This document shows, one piece after another, positions 24,941-36,483 of a stretch of 64,000 nucleotides of DNA. The stretch comes from JAXGMV01 sp040772085 (GTDB lineage: Bacteria > Chloroflexota > Anaerolineae > Anaerolineales > Anaerolineaceae). The stretch is taken from the NCBI GenBank assembly GCA_040772085.1, contig JAXGYU010000001.1, positions 1,860,001 through 1,924,000 of the forward strand, in the 5' to 3' direction. The position numbers were made by a program, and so were the translations under genes. The notes under the pieces were generated by a model. The model saw only the letters and a list, made by a program, of their open reading frames with translations. It searched no databases and was not told the origin of the DNA. Numbering within the stretch: the stretch's first letter is position 1; each line of letters begins with the position of its first letter.

Positions 24941-25162
24941 CTACTTAAATTCTGGCGGCGGAACGGGTAGGTCTTCGACGGCTATATGCAGCCATTTGTC
25001 GCCCTCTTCGATTAGCATCACAGGTATATCTTCCACCACTGGATACTTCCGGCCGCAATCGCCGCAAACAAGCCAGGATTCTTTATAAAAGTCGAGTAAG
25101 CCCTTGCCTTCTTTTACACAGACCGGACAGCGCAATATCTCGAGCAATTCTTTATTGACCAT
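24941..25162 (-). CDS. Trm112-like zinc-ribbon protein
   Basis: A 73-residue protein with Cys12, Cys15, Cys33 and Cys36 (RCPVC, VCGDCGRKYPV), and PVMLIEE after it: the Trm112/YcaR (UPF0434) fold. Eukaryotic Trm112 activates methyltransferases; the bacterial role is not settled. It precedes the LCP gene by 17 bases. The promoter region carries TGG-TACAAT and the palindrome GGTCATTTTGACC (25214-25226). Confidence 0.85.
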   Translation of the reverse strand: MVNKELLEILRCPVCVKEGKGLLDFYKESWLVCGDCGRKYPVVEDIPVMLIEEGDKWLHIAVEDLPVPPPEFK

Positions 25163-25227
25163 AACTTCACAACCTCCGATGCGGTTGAAACTAACAAATT
25201 ATTGTACCATAGCGGTCATTTTGACCC

Positions 25228-26199
25228 TCAATAGGAGGCAACCGCCTGGTAGAGCATGTCGAAAAAGCCGTCGACGTCCATCTTGAGCGCCACTTCGCCA
25301 TTGGCAGGTTTGCGAATTCGCGGGTTATCTTCGTCTTCCTTGCCGCGTTTTATGTTGCTCGGCGGGCGCAGGTCGCACACGGTCATGCCGCGGGTGAGCC
25401 TGCCATTCAGCTCGACGTCCATATGCGCCTGCTGCGTTACAAACAGCCCCGGGTCGATCATCCAGGCTGTCGCGCAGGGATCATGCAGGGCAGCGCCGGC
25501 ATAACCGTAGCTGCGGGTGTAATTGGCGCTGTAGCGGTGAATGATGTCGGCTGCCAACTTGCCCACTTTATTGGTCAGCGCGTGGAAGCGCTCACGCCGC
25601 TCGGGAGTCGCCATGGCTGTGTAAGTAACGTTCAAGCCTACCATTTTGATCGGCACACCGCTGCCGAAAACCATAGCGGCTGCTTCGGGATCACACCAGA
25701 TATTGACCTCGGCAACCGGGGTGACATTGCCCAGCGTGATCGAGCCGCCCATCAGATAGATCTCGCTGATGTTCTTCTTGATTTGCGGCGCCTTGTGCAA
25801 CGCCAGCGCGATGTTCGTCAGCGGGCCGACCGGCATCAGCACCAGACCAGGATTCCTGAGGGCTGTATCAATAATGAAATCAACCGCATCCAGCTCGTGC
25901 AGCGGCGCCTCACGGCAATCCTCCAGCAAAGGGCATTCCAGCCCGTTGCGCCCGTGAATGCTGGTAAACCCGCCGATCTGGATCTTGTGCACCAGGGGCG
26001 CGGAGGCGCCTTTGGCAACCGGGATGTGCGTCAAACCAGCATACTCGAGCAGTTTGAGACAATTGATGGTGGTGTTTTCCACAGTCTCATTGCCGAAGAC
26101 GGTCGTCAGTCCAACCAGATTGAGCCGTTTGGCAGCCAGCAGGATGGCGAGTGCGTCGTCATAGCCGGGGTCTGTATCAATGATTACAGGTCGTTGCAT
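25228..26199 (-). CDS. inosine/uridine-preferring nucleoside hydrolase family protein
   Basis: About 323 residues. Calcium and ribose site DTDPGYDDALA at the very N-terminus (Asp8, Asp10, Asp14, Asp15), LMGGSITLGNVTPVAEVNIWCDPEAA in the middle and ALHDPCATAWMIDP near the end are diagnostic. It hydrolyses the N-glycosidic bond of nucleosides for salvage. The start at 26199 follows AGAGGC; the earlier in-frame ATG at 26238 adds an unrelated 13 residues. Cytoplasmic; monocistronic as far as seen. Confidence 0.92.
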   Translation of the reverse strand: MQRPVIIDTDPGYDDALAILLAAKRLNLVGLTTVFGNETVENTTINCLKLLEYAGLTHIPVAKGASAPLVHKIQIGGFTSIHGRNGLECPLLEDCREAPLHELDAVDFIIDTALRNPGLVLMPVGPLTNIALALHKAPQIKKNISEIYLMGGSITLGNVTPVAEVNIWCDPEAAAMVFGSGVPIKMVGLNVTYTAMATPERRERFHALTNKVGKLAADIIHRYSANYTRSYGYAGAALHDPCATAWMIDPGLFVTQQAHMDVELNGRLTRGMTVCDLRPPSNIKRGKEDEDNPRIRKPANGEVALKMDVDGFFDMLYQAVASY

Positions 26200-26259
26200 A
26201 TCAGCCTCTGAGTGAGATATTCGGCTTGATTCTAGCATGATTGATGGCTGAAAAATTGG

Positions 26260-28140
26260 CTATTCGGAGGGGGGTTCTTCTGGCGGCGGCATCCCTTCGG
26301 TGCCGGGTCCATATTGGTAAACGGCACGCCAGGGCTGGTATTTGGTGTAGAAGGTGTCTTCAATAATAACTTCTCCGGCGTGGGTGACCTTGCGAGTCAC
26401 GGTCACCTCGGCGCCATCGGCAGCCCAGTCCACTTGCTTGACCTCACCGTTCGCCAGATCGGGATTTTCTTCGTATTGCGGTTTCGGTGCTTCGATAATA
26501 TTCGTCGGGCCAGTGGTATGCCATTCGACCGTGCGGCCGTCACCCGTGGAATAGAACTTCCACATGATGTTGTACGCCTGTGGATGGACGTATGTCTCCA
26601 TCAGCAGCCAGTAGGGCGAGTCGTTGACGAATTTGAAATCAACGATCGGCACGAAGACGGTCGCGTCCAGCCCGGCCAGATTGGCGCTCCAGCGCGGACC
26701 TGAAAGCTGCTCATAATAACCAACGCGGTAGGCGTGCGGGTGGCGTTCAGCGATGGCATAGCCGGCATTGAAGACAGCCCGGAAAAGTGTCGTGGAAACC
26801 TGGCAGATGCCTCCGCCGATGCCTTCTACCGTTCTGCCGCCGACGATGATCGGCGCTTCCGCGTAGCCGTTATCGAGCGTGATATCGCTCATGGCGTTCG
26901 CCATCGAGAAGGTCTCGCCCGGCGCGATCAGAACACCCTGGAAATTTTCAGCGGCGGCGATAATGTTCTGCACGCGTTCCGGAGCGGAGCCGTAAAAGTA
27001 AGAGTATTCAATGTGGGTGTTCTCGATAATGCCTAACGATTCGCCGGTGACGTCATCTTTGACGCGCGGCTCGGTGAAATCAAATTGCAGCTCTGCCTGG
27101 TGGTTGCCAGATAAAAGGGATTCGTTGATTGCGTCCAGGCTGCGATCCACGTTCAGGGTCCGGCCTATGACCCCCGGCTTATAAAGTTCAAGCAGCTTGG
27201 TATCATCATTGAAAATGAAGCGCGGGTCAGCGGCAAAGCGCTGCAGTTCCGGCGCGACAGTTGCCAGAAAGCGGACGAAGCCTTCCCGCTGGATGTTCAG
27301 CGCGTATTCTGGTTTCCCATCAGCACTATTTTGTAAAGCAAATGTCAGCATGCCAGCGAGCGTTTGTGGTTCAATCGTCCAGGGACCTTTCTGATCATCC
27401 TGACCGCCTGGCATGTTGATGATCAGCGGTTGGGAGAGCAAGGCGCGGGCTTTGTCAGCGGTCGCATCGATGTCAACCATCATCGGCAAAACTTCACTAG
27501 TCTGCAAGGTTACAGTGAAATTGTTCAGGGTGCCGATCTGAGCCTCTATCTCTGCCAGGGTCCCTTCCATATTAACCGCCAGACCATTTCTGCCGGGTGT
27601 GACCTCCACCTGGGTGCCGTTGAGCTTGAGCGAGGGCTCCGTCTGGGGCACTTCGATCACCAGTACAATTTGCTGCAGTGTATCTTTGGCGCGCTGCTGA
27701 TCAAAGATAAAACGCGGCGAAACGCTGATCCCCCGGGTGTAGCCACGTATTTGCTCACCCAGACGCTGGAACAGACCCCCCTGACGGCCATAGGCAAAGG
27801 CAGCCTCGCTGGTTGCCTCCGGGTCGAAACTCAGACCCAGGTCGGCGGGAGGCAGACTCCAGCGCTCGCCGTTCGGACCGCTGATGATCACTTCGCCCAG
27901 CTTCGGGTAGGAGATCGCGTTGGTCAGTACCAGGGTTGCGTCCACGACATCCATGCCGCCTAACGGCTGGCTGCTGACCTGAACGCCTGGGTAAATGCTG
28001 TCGTTGTAGCGGACCTGAAACAAGAAAAACGCGGCGATAGCCAAAAAGAGAGCGAGCGTACCACCAATAAAGGAAGAGAAGAGAAGACGCTGCAAGAGCA
28101 AGTGTTCGTTCTGGCGCCGTCTTCGGACACTGTGCGACAT
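26260..28140 (-). CDS. VanW family protein with peptidoglycan-binding-like and G5-like domains
   Basis: 626 residues from MSHSVRRRRQ. One N-terminal membrane anchor (about 18-42), two PG_binding_4/YoaR-type domains (about 75-190 and 250-340), the VanW domain (about 370-500, with GVLIAPGETFSMANAM and GIGGGICQVSTTLFRAVFNAGY) and a G5-like beta domain close to the C-terminus (about 565-605). VanW proteins are envelope-associated; some are in glycopeptide-resistance clusters, but this architecture is a general cell-envelope one. The ATG at 28140 lacks a Shine-Dalgarno and is only 7 bases behind TATAAT, so the message may be leaderless. Confidence 0.9.
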   Translation of the reverse strand: MSHSVRRRRQNEHLLLQRLLFSSFIGGTLALFLAIAAFFLFQVRYNDSIYPGVQVSSQPLGGMDVVDATLVLTNAISYPKLGEVIISGPNGERWSLPPADLGLSFDPEATSEAAFAYGRQGGLFQRLGEQIRGYTRGISVSPRFIFDQQRAKDTLQQIVLVIEVPQTEPSLKLNGTQVEVTPGRNGLAVNMEGTLAEIEAQIGTLNNFTVTLQTSEVLPMMVDIDATADKARALLSQPLIINMPGGQDDQKGPWTIEPQTLAGMLTFALQNSADGKPEYALNIQREGFVRFLATVAPELQRFAADPRFIFNDDTKLLELYKPGVIGRTLNVDRSLDAINESLLSGNHQAELQFDFTEPRVKDDVTGESLGIIENTHIEYSYFYGSAPERVQNIIAAAENFQGVLIAPGETFSMANAMSDITLDNGYAEAPIIVGGRTVEGIGGGICQVSTTLFRAVFNAGYAIAERHPHAYRVGYYEQLSGPRWSANLAGLDATVFVPIVDFKFVNDSPYWLLMETYVHPQAYNIMWKFYSTGDGRTVEWHTTGPTNIIEAPKPQYEENPDLANGEVKQVDWAADGAEVTVTRKVTHAGEVIIEDTFYTKYQPWRAVYQYGPGTEGMPPPEEPPSE

Positions 28141-28147
28141 GCCAGAA

Positions 28148-28175
28148 ATTATAACAGTTGGCACCTGTGAAACAA
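28148..28175 (-). promoter_or_regulatory. promoter of the vanW-type gene, possibly leaderless
   Basis: On the minus strand TTGTTT, 16-base spacer, TATAAT (28153-28148). The expected start site is at or within one or two bases of the ATG at 28140. Confidence 0.6.
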
Positions 28176-28336
28176 AAAGAAAGGCTGCTCCGTTGCTGCT
28201 TGACGCTCGAAACACGCATGATTAAAATAGCCGGCTGGCGAAGAGCTCGCTGTGACCACCCGGTAGCGGATGAGCTCAGCCAACAATGAATACGGCAAGG
28301 GGAGATAAATCTTCATGGGTGACTGGCTGTGAGTTC

Positions 28337-28711
28337 ATGGAAAAATTTGTGATCATTTCGCTGGGCGCGATACTCGGGGCAAATACACGGCACTGGATCG
28401 CTGATTGGGCGGCGCAGAAATTCGGGGGAGGCTTTCCCTATGGCACACTCATCATCAATTTGACGGGCAGCCTGCTGATTGGTTTCATCCTGACCCTGGC
28501 CGCGGAGATGTTTGTGCTGGATCCGCGCTGGCGATTGTTGATCGTCGTCGGCTTCCTTGGGGCGTACACAACCTTTTCTACATATGCAAGCGAGAGTTTT
28601 GACCTGATCATCAACGGGCAGTGGCTGGCAGGTCTGCTGAACCTGCTGGGCAGCACCGTGGCCGGAGTCCTGGCGGTTGGCGTGGGCGTTTGGCTGGGGA
28701 AGGCATTCTGA
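28337..28711 (+). CDS. crcB: CrcB/FluC fluoride channel
   Basis: A 124-residue, four-helix protein. Family residues are present: GAILGANTRHW (Arg18), PYGTLIINLTGSLLIGF (Asn41), and GFLGAYTTFSTYASE (TTFST at 78-82). FluC dimers export fluoride. The start at 28337 fits the family; the longer frame from 28286 does not. No fluoride riboswitch consensus was found upstream; instead a possible stem pairs 28231-28250 with 28268-28278 (GGCT and GAGCTC words). Divergent from the vanW-type gene. Confidence 0.93.
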   Translation: MEKFVIISLGAILGANTRHWIADWAAQKFGGGFPYGTLIINLTGSLLIGFILTLAAEMFVLDPRWRLLIVVGFLGAYTTFSTYASESFDLIINGQWLAGLLNLLGSTVAGVLAVGVGVWLGKAF

Positions 28712-28798
28712 TTGATCCTGAAAACAGCGGTTTGAACTGTGCTGAAGATGGATATGGATCGCGAAAAAAACTGCTTTGATGAAAAATGGAAATTACCC

Positions 28799-28826
28799 TT
28801 GACAAGGAAAAAAAGGCGATTAGAAT
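28799..28826 (+). promoter_or_regulatory. rRNA operon promoter P1
   Basis: Consensus TTGACA (28799-28804), 16-base A-rich spacer, TAGAAT (28821-28826). Confidence 0.8.
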
Positions 28827-28896
28827 CTAACACCTACACTCAAAACCGGGTGAGCTGGTTGAGCGTGGATGACGGATGCGAGTTTTACAAAGTACC

Positions 28897-28924
28897 TTGA
28901 CAAATGGGAATATTCGTGTAAAAT
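28897..28924 (+). promoter_or_regulatory. rRNA operon promoter P2
   Basis: Consensus TTGACA (28897-28902), 16-base spacer, TAAAAT (28919-28924). 98 bases after P1; the same arrangement twice is typical of rrn operons. Confidence 0.82.
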
Positions 28925-29208
28925 AACAATCCGTTATTTGAAAGGTCTAGCAGAAGACCGCAGATCACTAACAAACGAATACTGAACATCCCACAACAGA
29001 ACAGGAACAAACCGGCAACCCGATGTGGACCGCGAAGGAAAGCATCGGTCATTTTGTCGCCAGAAACCTGAACGAAGTGGGCGCGGAGTAACAACCGCGT
29101 GGTCAGACAGAACCTTAACAACTGAAGAGTGATAGGAAGACATATTTTAAGAAATGACAGCCCTGTCGTTCTAAATATCCGTAAAATACACCGAAAGGTG
29201 AAAAATAT
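28925..29208 (+). promoter_or_regulatory. rRNA leader with antitermination and processing elements
   Basis: No gene. It contains small hairpins (for example GGTCTAGCAGAAGACC near 28942-28957 and one at 29173-29210 closed by AAATAT/ATATTT), a boxA-like run AGAACCTTAACAACTGAA at about 29109-29126, and a segment (about 29156-29180) partly complementary to 30800-30830 behind 16S, the expected RNase III stem. Confidence 0.6.
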
Positions 29209-30710
<1,502 letters not shown>

Positions 30711-30848
30711 TAAGAGAAATGAGGGATCATCCAAGGATGACTCCTCGAACCCTTACCAGAGGGTATGCGTCAGCGGTGGCGCAGAAATCAGATAGATCTG
30801 TCTATTTTAGAAGAAGGCTTCCTGTCACTCCTGAGTTGTTAAGGTCAA

Positions 30849-30922
30849 GGGCCTTTAGCTCAGTTGGTTAGAGCGTGCCTCTGATAAGGGCAAGGTCTCA
30901 GGTTCGAGCCCTGAAAGGCCCA
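30849..30922 (+). tRNA. tRNA-Ile (anticodon GAT)
   Basis: 74 nt in the 16S-23S spacer. Acceptor GGGCCTT/AAGGCCC, anticodon GAT at 30883-30885, T-loop GGTTCGAGCC. CCA is not encoded. Confidence 0.96.
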
Positions 30923-30937
30923 CTTGACTGTTTGCTC

Positions 30938-31010
30938 GGGGATGTAGCTCAGTTGGGAGAGCGCCGCCTTTGCAAGGCGGATGCCAGGGGTTCGAGTCCC
31001 CTCATCTCCA
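30938..31010 (+). tRNA. tRNA-Ala (anticodon TGC)
   Basis: 73 nt in the spacer, 15 bases after tRNA-Ile. Acceptor GGGGATG/CATCTCC, anticodon TGC at 30971-30973. CCA is not encoded. Confidence 0.96.
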
Positions 31011-31339
31011 CAGAGCAGCATGTTGAATGGAGAGTGCGTGACAGAAGGAACGACGACCGAATAAAAAATGGTACAGTAGCAGGGATCAAAACCCGGCGAG
31101 TGTGCCGGGTCGATTTGTCTCTTTACCAACAGCATAGTTTTTGAACGGCGCCCTGTGCAGCCATGACAATGGAAGCGCAAGGGGCCGGTCAAAAGACCGC
31201 CCGGCGAAACCATCGGGTTTCGTGGCAGAACCTTAAAAATTGAATACTTATGGAGTCTATTTGAAAGTCTATATTTTTTAATGTAGGCCAAGTCATAAAA
31301 CGTAATAAAACCAAAGAAGGTCGTGTTCTCCGTATTACA
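31011..31339 (+). other. spacer between tRNA-Ala and 23S rRNA
   Basis: No gene. Holds a hairpin ACCCGGC/GCCGGGT near 31091-31110, another near 31186-31195, a second boxA-like run AGAACCTTAAAAATTGAA at about 31228-31245, and the 5' arm of the 23S processing stem from 31309. ORFs on both strands here are spurious. Confidence 0.7.

Positions 31340-31349
<10 letters not shown>
31309..31349 (+). other. 23S rRNA processing stem, 5' arm
   Basis: 31309-31349 is complementary, with few mismatches, to 34287-34326 behind 23S (about 38 pairs, including AACCAAAGAAG with CTTCTTTGGTT and GTTCTCCGT with ACGGAGAAC). This is the expected RNase III substrate that loops out 23S; its inner end merges with helix 1 of 23S. 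Confidence 0.8.
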
Positions 31350-34286
<2,937 letters not shown>

Positions 34287-34298
<12 letters not shown>

Positions 34299-34326
34299 AA
34301 CACGGAGAACTCGCTCTTCTTTGGTT
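34287..34326 (+). other. 23S rRNA processing stem, 3' arm
   Basis: Pairs with 31309-31349 as described there. A third boxA-like word, TGGTTCTTTAACATCG, follows at 34351-34366 before 5S. Confidence 0.8.
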
Positions 34327-34378
34327 CGTTCGATTTCATAAGTATTCAATTGGTTCTTTAACATCGTAAAAAGAAGTC

Positions 34379-34496
34379 TTTTGGTGACTATAGCGACAGT
34401 GGTACACCCGGCTACATCCCGAACCCGGTCGTTAAGGCTGTCCACGCTGATGGTACTTGGGGGGCGACTCCCTGGGAGAGTAGGTCATTGCCAAAA
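34379..34496 (+). rRNA. rrf: 5S ribosomal RNA
   Basis: About 118 nt. Typical core: ACATCCCGAACCCGG, CACGCTGATGGTACT, GGGAGAGTAGGTCATTGCC. Terminal helix TTTTGG/CCAAAA, extended outward by AGTC/GACT. Ends may be off by two or three bases. Confidence 0.94.
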
Positions 34497-34509
34497 GACT
34501 TTTTTTGTT
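34491..34509 (+). terminator. terminator of the rRNA operon
   Basis: The 3' strand of the extended 5S terminal helix (CCAAAAGACT) runs straight into T7; no separate hairpin is present, so 5S helix I with its extension seems to act as the terminator stem. Confidence 0.55.
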
Positions 34510-34520
34510 TAAATTATCCG

Positions 34521-34575
34521 TGTCAGCCCATCCGCGCTGATGGTATCTGCGAGGGTGCGCGATTTGCTGTTGGGA
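34521..34575 (+). pseudogene. possible degenerate 5S rRNA fragment
   Basis: ATCCGCGCTGATGGTATCTG (about 34529-34548) matches GTCCACGCTGATGGTACTTG of the 5S gene at 15 of 20 bases, including 11 in a row, and is followed by a GAGGGTGCGC stretch where 5S has its next helix. No full 5S can be folded. The rest of 34510-34674 holds nothing else recognisable. Confidence 0.4.
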
Positions 34576-34674
34576 TGGCGCACTGCACCATCCGTGCTTC
34601 ATTCAGTTAGGCACCTAAAACCCTACCCCAGACAACAAACCGCATGATACAAATTTGCAGGTAAAATCATTCCG

Positions 34675-35631
34675 ATGCCTCCAGATGCCCGCCCGAAAAT
34701 GACCCGCTTCACATTCCCGCGTTTCCCGGGTGATATGATCATCATCCCGATGATCCTGGGGATATTGATGAACACATTTGCCAGGCCAGTCCTGCAAATG
34801 GGCGGGATCTTCACCGCGGTCGTCAACAACACGCTGGCCATTGTTGGCGTGTTCCTGTTCTTCCTTGGCGCTACTATTGATATCAAGAGCCTCGGTAGGG
34901 CTGCCAAAACCGGCACGGTTATCCTGCTGACCAAATTGCTCCTTTCGGTCGGCTTCGGCTTCCTGGTCGCCTTTGTATTCAATGACAGTTTTCTTGGTCT
35001 GAGCAGCCTGGCGATCATCGGTGCCGGCTCGGTGGCCAACAACGCGCTCTATTCCGCCATCATGGTCGAATATGGCACCGATGATGAAAAAGGCGCTGTA
35101 GCCATCACATCTCTCAGTGTCGGGCCAATGGTCACCATGCTGGCACTTGGGTCGGTCGGCTTGGCCAGTATCTCAGCAGGCGCGGTCGTTGGTTCGATCC
35201 TGCCGTTATTGCTGGGCGTGCTGGTCGCGGCTTTGAACCCCGGGTTAAGGAAAATACTTGCCAGCGGTGTGCCGCCTTGCACCATCGTCCTTGGTTTTGC
35301 GCTGGGCGCCAACATGAGTCTGATCAGCCTGATTGAGGGCGGGCTCTCTGGTGTATTGCTTGGTCTGATCATCAGTGTGCTGTTCGGCGTCATCACCATG
35401 TTTGCGGATCGACTCACCGGTGGAACCGGCGTTGCCGGCATCGGCATCTCAAGCGTGGCTGCCAGCGGCATCCCAAATCCTGCTGCCCTGGCCGCGGTAG
35501 ATCCCACTTACATGGCAATATCTGCCATCGCCACATCGCAGATCGCTGCTGCTGTGATTGTTACTTCCTTTCTTACACCGATTCTGACCGGCAAGGTATT
35601 CAAAATGAACCGGATGAAAATGAGAGATTAG
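34675..35631 (+). CDS. 2-keto-3-deoxygluconate permease (KdgT) family transporter
   Basis: A 318-residue membrane protein with about ten helices. The family entry is FPGDMIIIPMILGILMNTFA (compare KdgT PGGMMLVPLFLGAL), followed by LFFLGATIDIKS and, near the C-terminus, GTGVAGIGISSVAASGIPNPAALAAVDP. KdgT imports 2-keto-3-deoxygluconate with protons; related members may take other sugar acids. No kdgK/kdgA gene is in the window. The start may instead be the ATG at 34699; neither has a binding site, and TAAAAT at 34662-34667 would allow a leaderless message. Confidence 0.85.
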   Translation: MPPDARPKMTRFTFPRFPGDMIIIPMILGILMNTFARPVLQMGGIFTAVVNNTLAIVGVFLFFLGATIDIKSLGRAAKTGTVILLTKLLLSVGFGFLVAFVFNDSFLGLSSLAIIGAGSVANNALYSAIMVEYGTDDEKGAVAITSLSVGPMVTMLALGSVGLASISAGAVVGSILPLLLGVLVAALNPGLRKILASGVPPCTIVLGFALGANMSLISLIEGGLSGVLLGLIISVLFGVITMFADRLTGGTGVAGIGISSVAASGIPNPAALAAVDPTYMAISAIATSQIAAAVIVTSFLTPILTGKVFKMNRMKMRD

Positions 35632-35671
35632 TGAATTGTGCAGCTTTTCTGCGTTCCATTTGATAAAAACA

Positions 35672-35700
35672 TTGACATTTATAGTGCCGGAAGCTATAAT
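35672..35700 (+). promoter_or_regulatory. consensus promoter of the rpsU-infA operon
   Basis: Perfect TTGACA (35672-35677), 17-base spacer, perfect TATAAT (35695-35700). Gives a leader of about 168 bases. Confidence 0.9.
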
Positions 35701-35740
35701 TCGTTTTGCTCGTAAGCTGTGCATTCGTTAGAAAACAGTC

Positions 35741-35824
35741 TAGGAGGTGGCGGCAGGAAAATAATTGGGTTTGAAGATAAGCTTGTATCAAACTCCGTTA
35801 GCCGCCGAATTAGGTGGTTTTTTG
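35741..35824 (+). promoter_or_regulatory. attenuator-like structured leader of rpsU-infA
   Basis: Two alternative folds share GCCGCC (35801-35806). Fold 1: GGCGGC (35749-35754) pairs with it, closing an inner stem 35767-35774/35788-35796. Fold 2: AGCCGCC (35800-35806) pairs with GGTGGTT (35813-35819) around GAATTA and runs into T6 (35818-35823), a rho-independent terminator. Formation of fold 1 would block the terminator. The signal is unknown; no T-box or named r-protein leader motif is seen. Confidence 0.55.
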
Positions 35825-35874
35825 TTTAAGATGCCTGTACAGCAAGACCCTGAAACGAGGGGAGGTGAGAAATT

Positions 35875-36075
35875 ATGCCAGCAGTAACATTACGTCCCAA
35901 TGAGTCGCAGGATCAACTGCTCAAGCGCTTTCGCAAGAAGGTGGTAAAGAGCGGTGTGCTCAGTACAGTACGTCGTAAGAGATGGTTTGTTTCGAAGAGT
36001 GAATTGCGCCGGGTGGAGAAGAAAAAAGCTATCCGACGGATCAAGAGACGCCAGTTCACGCATTCCAGTGAGTAA
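35875..36075 (+). CDS. rpsU: 30S ribosomal protein S21
   Basis: A 66-residue basic protein: VTLRPNESQDQLLKRFRKKV, then RRKRWFVSKSELRRVEKKKA, ending in an Arg/Lys-rich helix. Normal length and full match to bS21, which aids start-site base pairing on the 30S subunit. Preceded by GGGGAGGTGAG. infA follows after 38 bases; the leader with attenuator suggests control at the level of transcription. Confidence 0.96.
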   Translation: MPAVTLRPNESQDQLLKRFRKKVVKSGVLSTVRRKRWFVSKSELRRVEKKKAIRRIKRRQFTHSSE

Positions 36076-36113
36076 ACCCATTACGCCGGGGTTGAGCTCA
36101 GAGAAGGAGGAGT

Positions 36114-36368
36114 ATGGCTAAAGAAGAAGATAAAATTGCGGTAGATGGCACCATCATTGAGGCGCTGCCTGCGACGCAATTCAAAGTCCGGCTGGACAAC
36201 GGCCACGAGGTTCTGGCTTACCTCTCCGGCAGAATGCGCAAGTATTACATTCGCATCCTGCTCGGTGACCGGGTCAGAGTGGAGATGTCACCATACGACC
36301 TCACTCGGGGCAGGATCGTCTTCAGAGCTCGGAAAAATACCGGACCAATCGGCGAAGAAGCGACTTAG
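36114..36368 (+). CDS. infA: translation initiation factor IF-1
   Basis: An 84-residue OB-fold protein: DKIAVDGTIIEALPATQFKV, HEVLAYLSGRMRKYYIRIL, GDRVRVEMSPYDLTRGRIVFR. IF-1 fills the A site during 30S initiation. The tail GPIGEEAT is a few residues longer than in E. coli. Preceded by GAAGGAGGAG. Pairing with rpsU instead of the usual rpmJ-rpsM cluster is unusual. Confidence 0.96.
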   Translation: MAKEEDKIAVDGTIIEALPATQFKVRLDNGHEVLAYLSGRMRKYYIRILLGDRVRVEMSPYDLTRGRIVFRARKNTGPIGEEAT

Positions 36369-36394
36369 GAAATTTGGTTTAAAAATCATAAAAT

Positions 36395-36425
36395 AATAAT
36401 CCCTCCACAAAGCGGAGGGATTATT
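36395..36425 (+). terminator. terminator after infA
   Basis: 12-bp perfect stem (36395-36406 with 36414-36425), loop ACAAAGC, A-rich before and TT after. Confidence 0.75.
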
Positions 36426-36483
36426 GCATCTGATAAAATAGATGAGATTTTATTATTTCTTGGGGTCATAACTCGACATTTTC

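Noticed and set aside
28231..28336. Fluoride (crcB) riboswitch before crcB
   Set aside because: The GAUGG...GUUC and CUCCUACC-type conserved blocks are not found in the leader.
30875..31291. ORFs across the tRNAs and the 16S-23S spacer
   Set aside because: They overlap tRNA genes and rRNA processing elements; translations contain the usual tRNA-derived artefact phrases.
35701..35870. T-box leader before rpsU
   Set aside because: The GGGTGGTACCGCG-type T-box sequence and a specifier loop are absent; only AGGTGG is seen.
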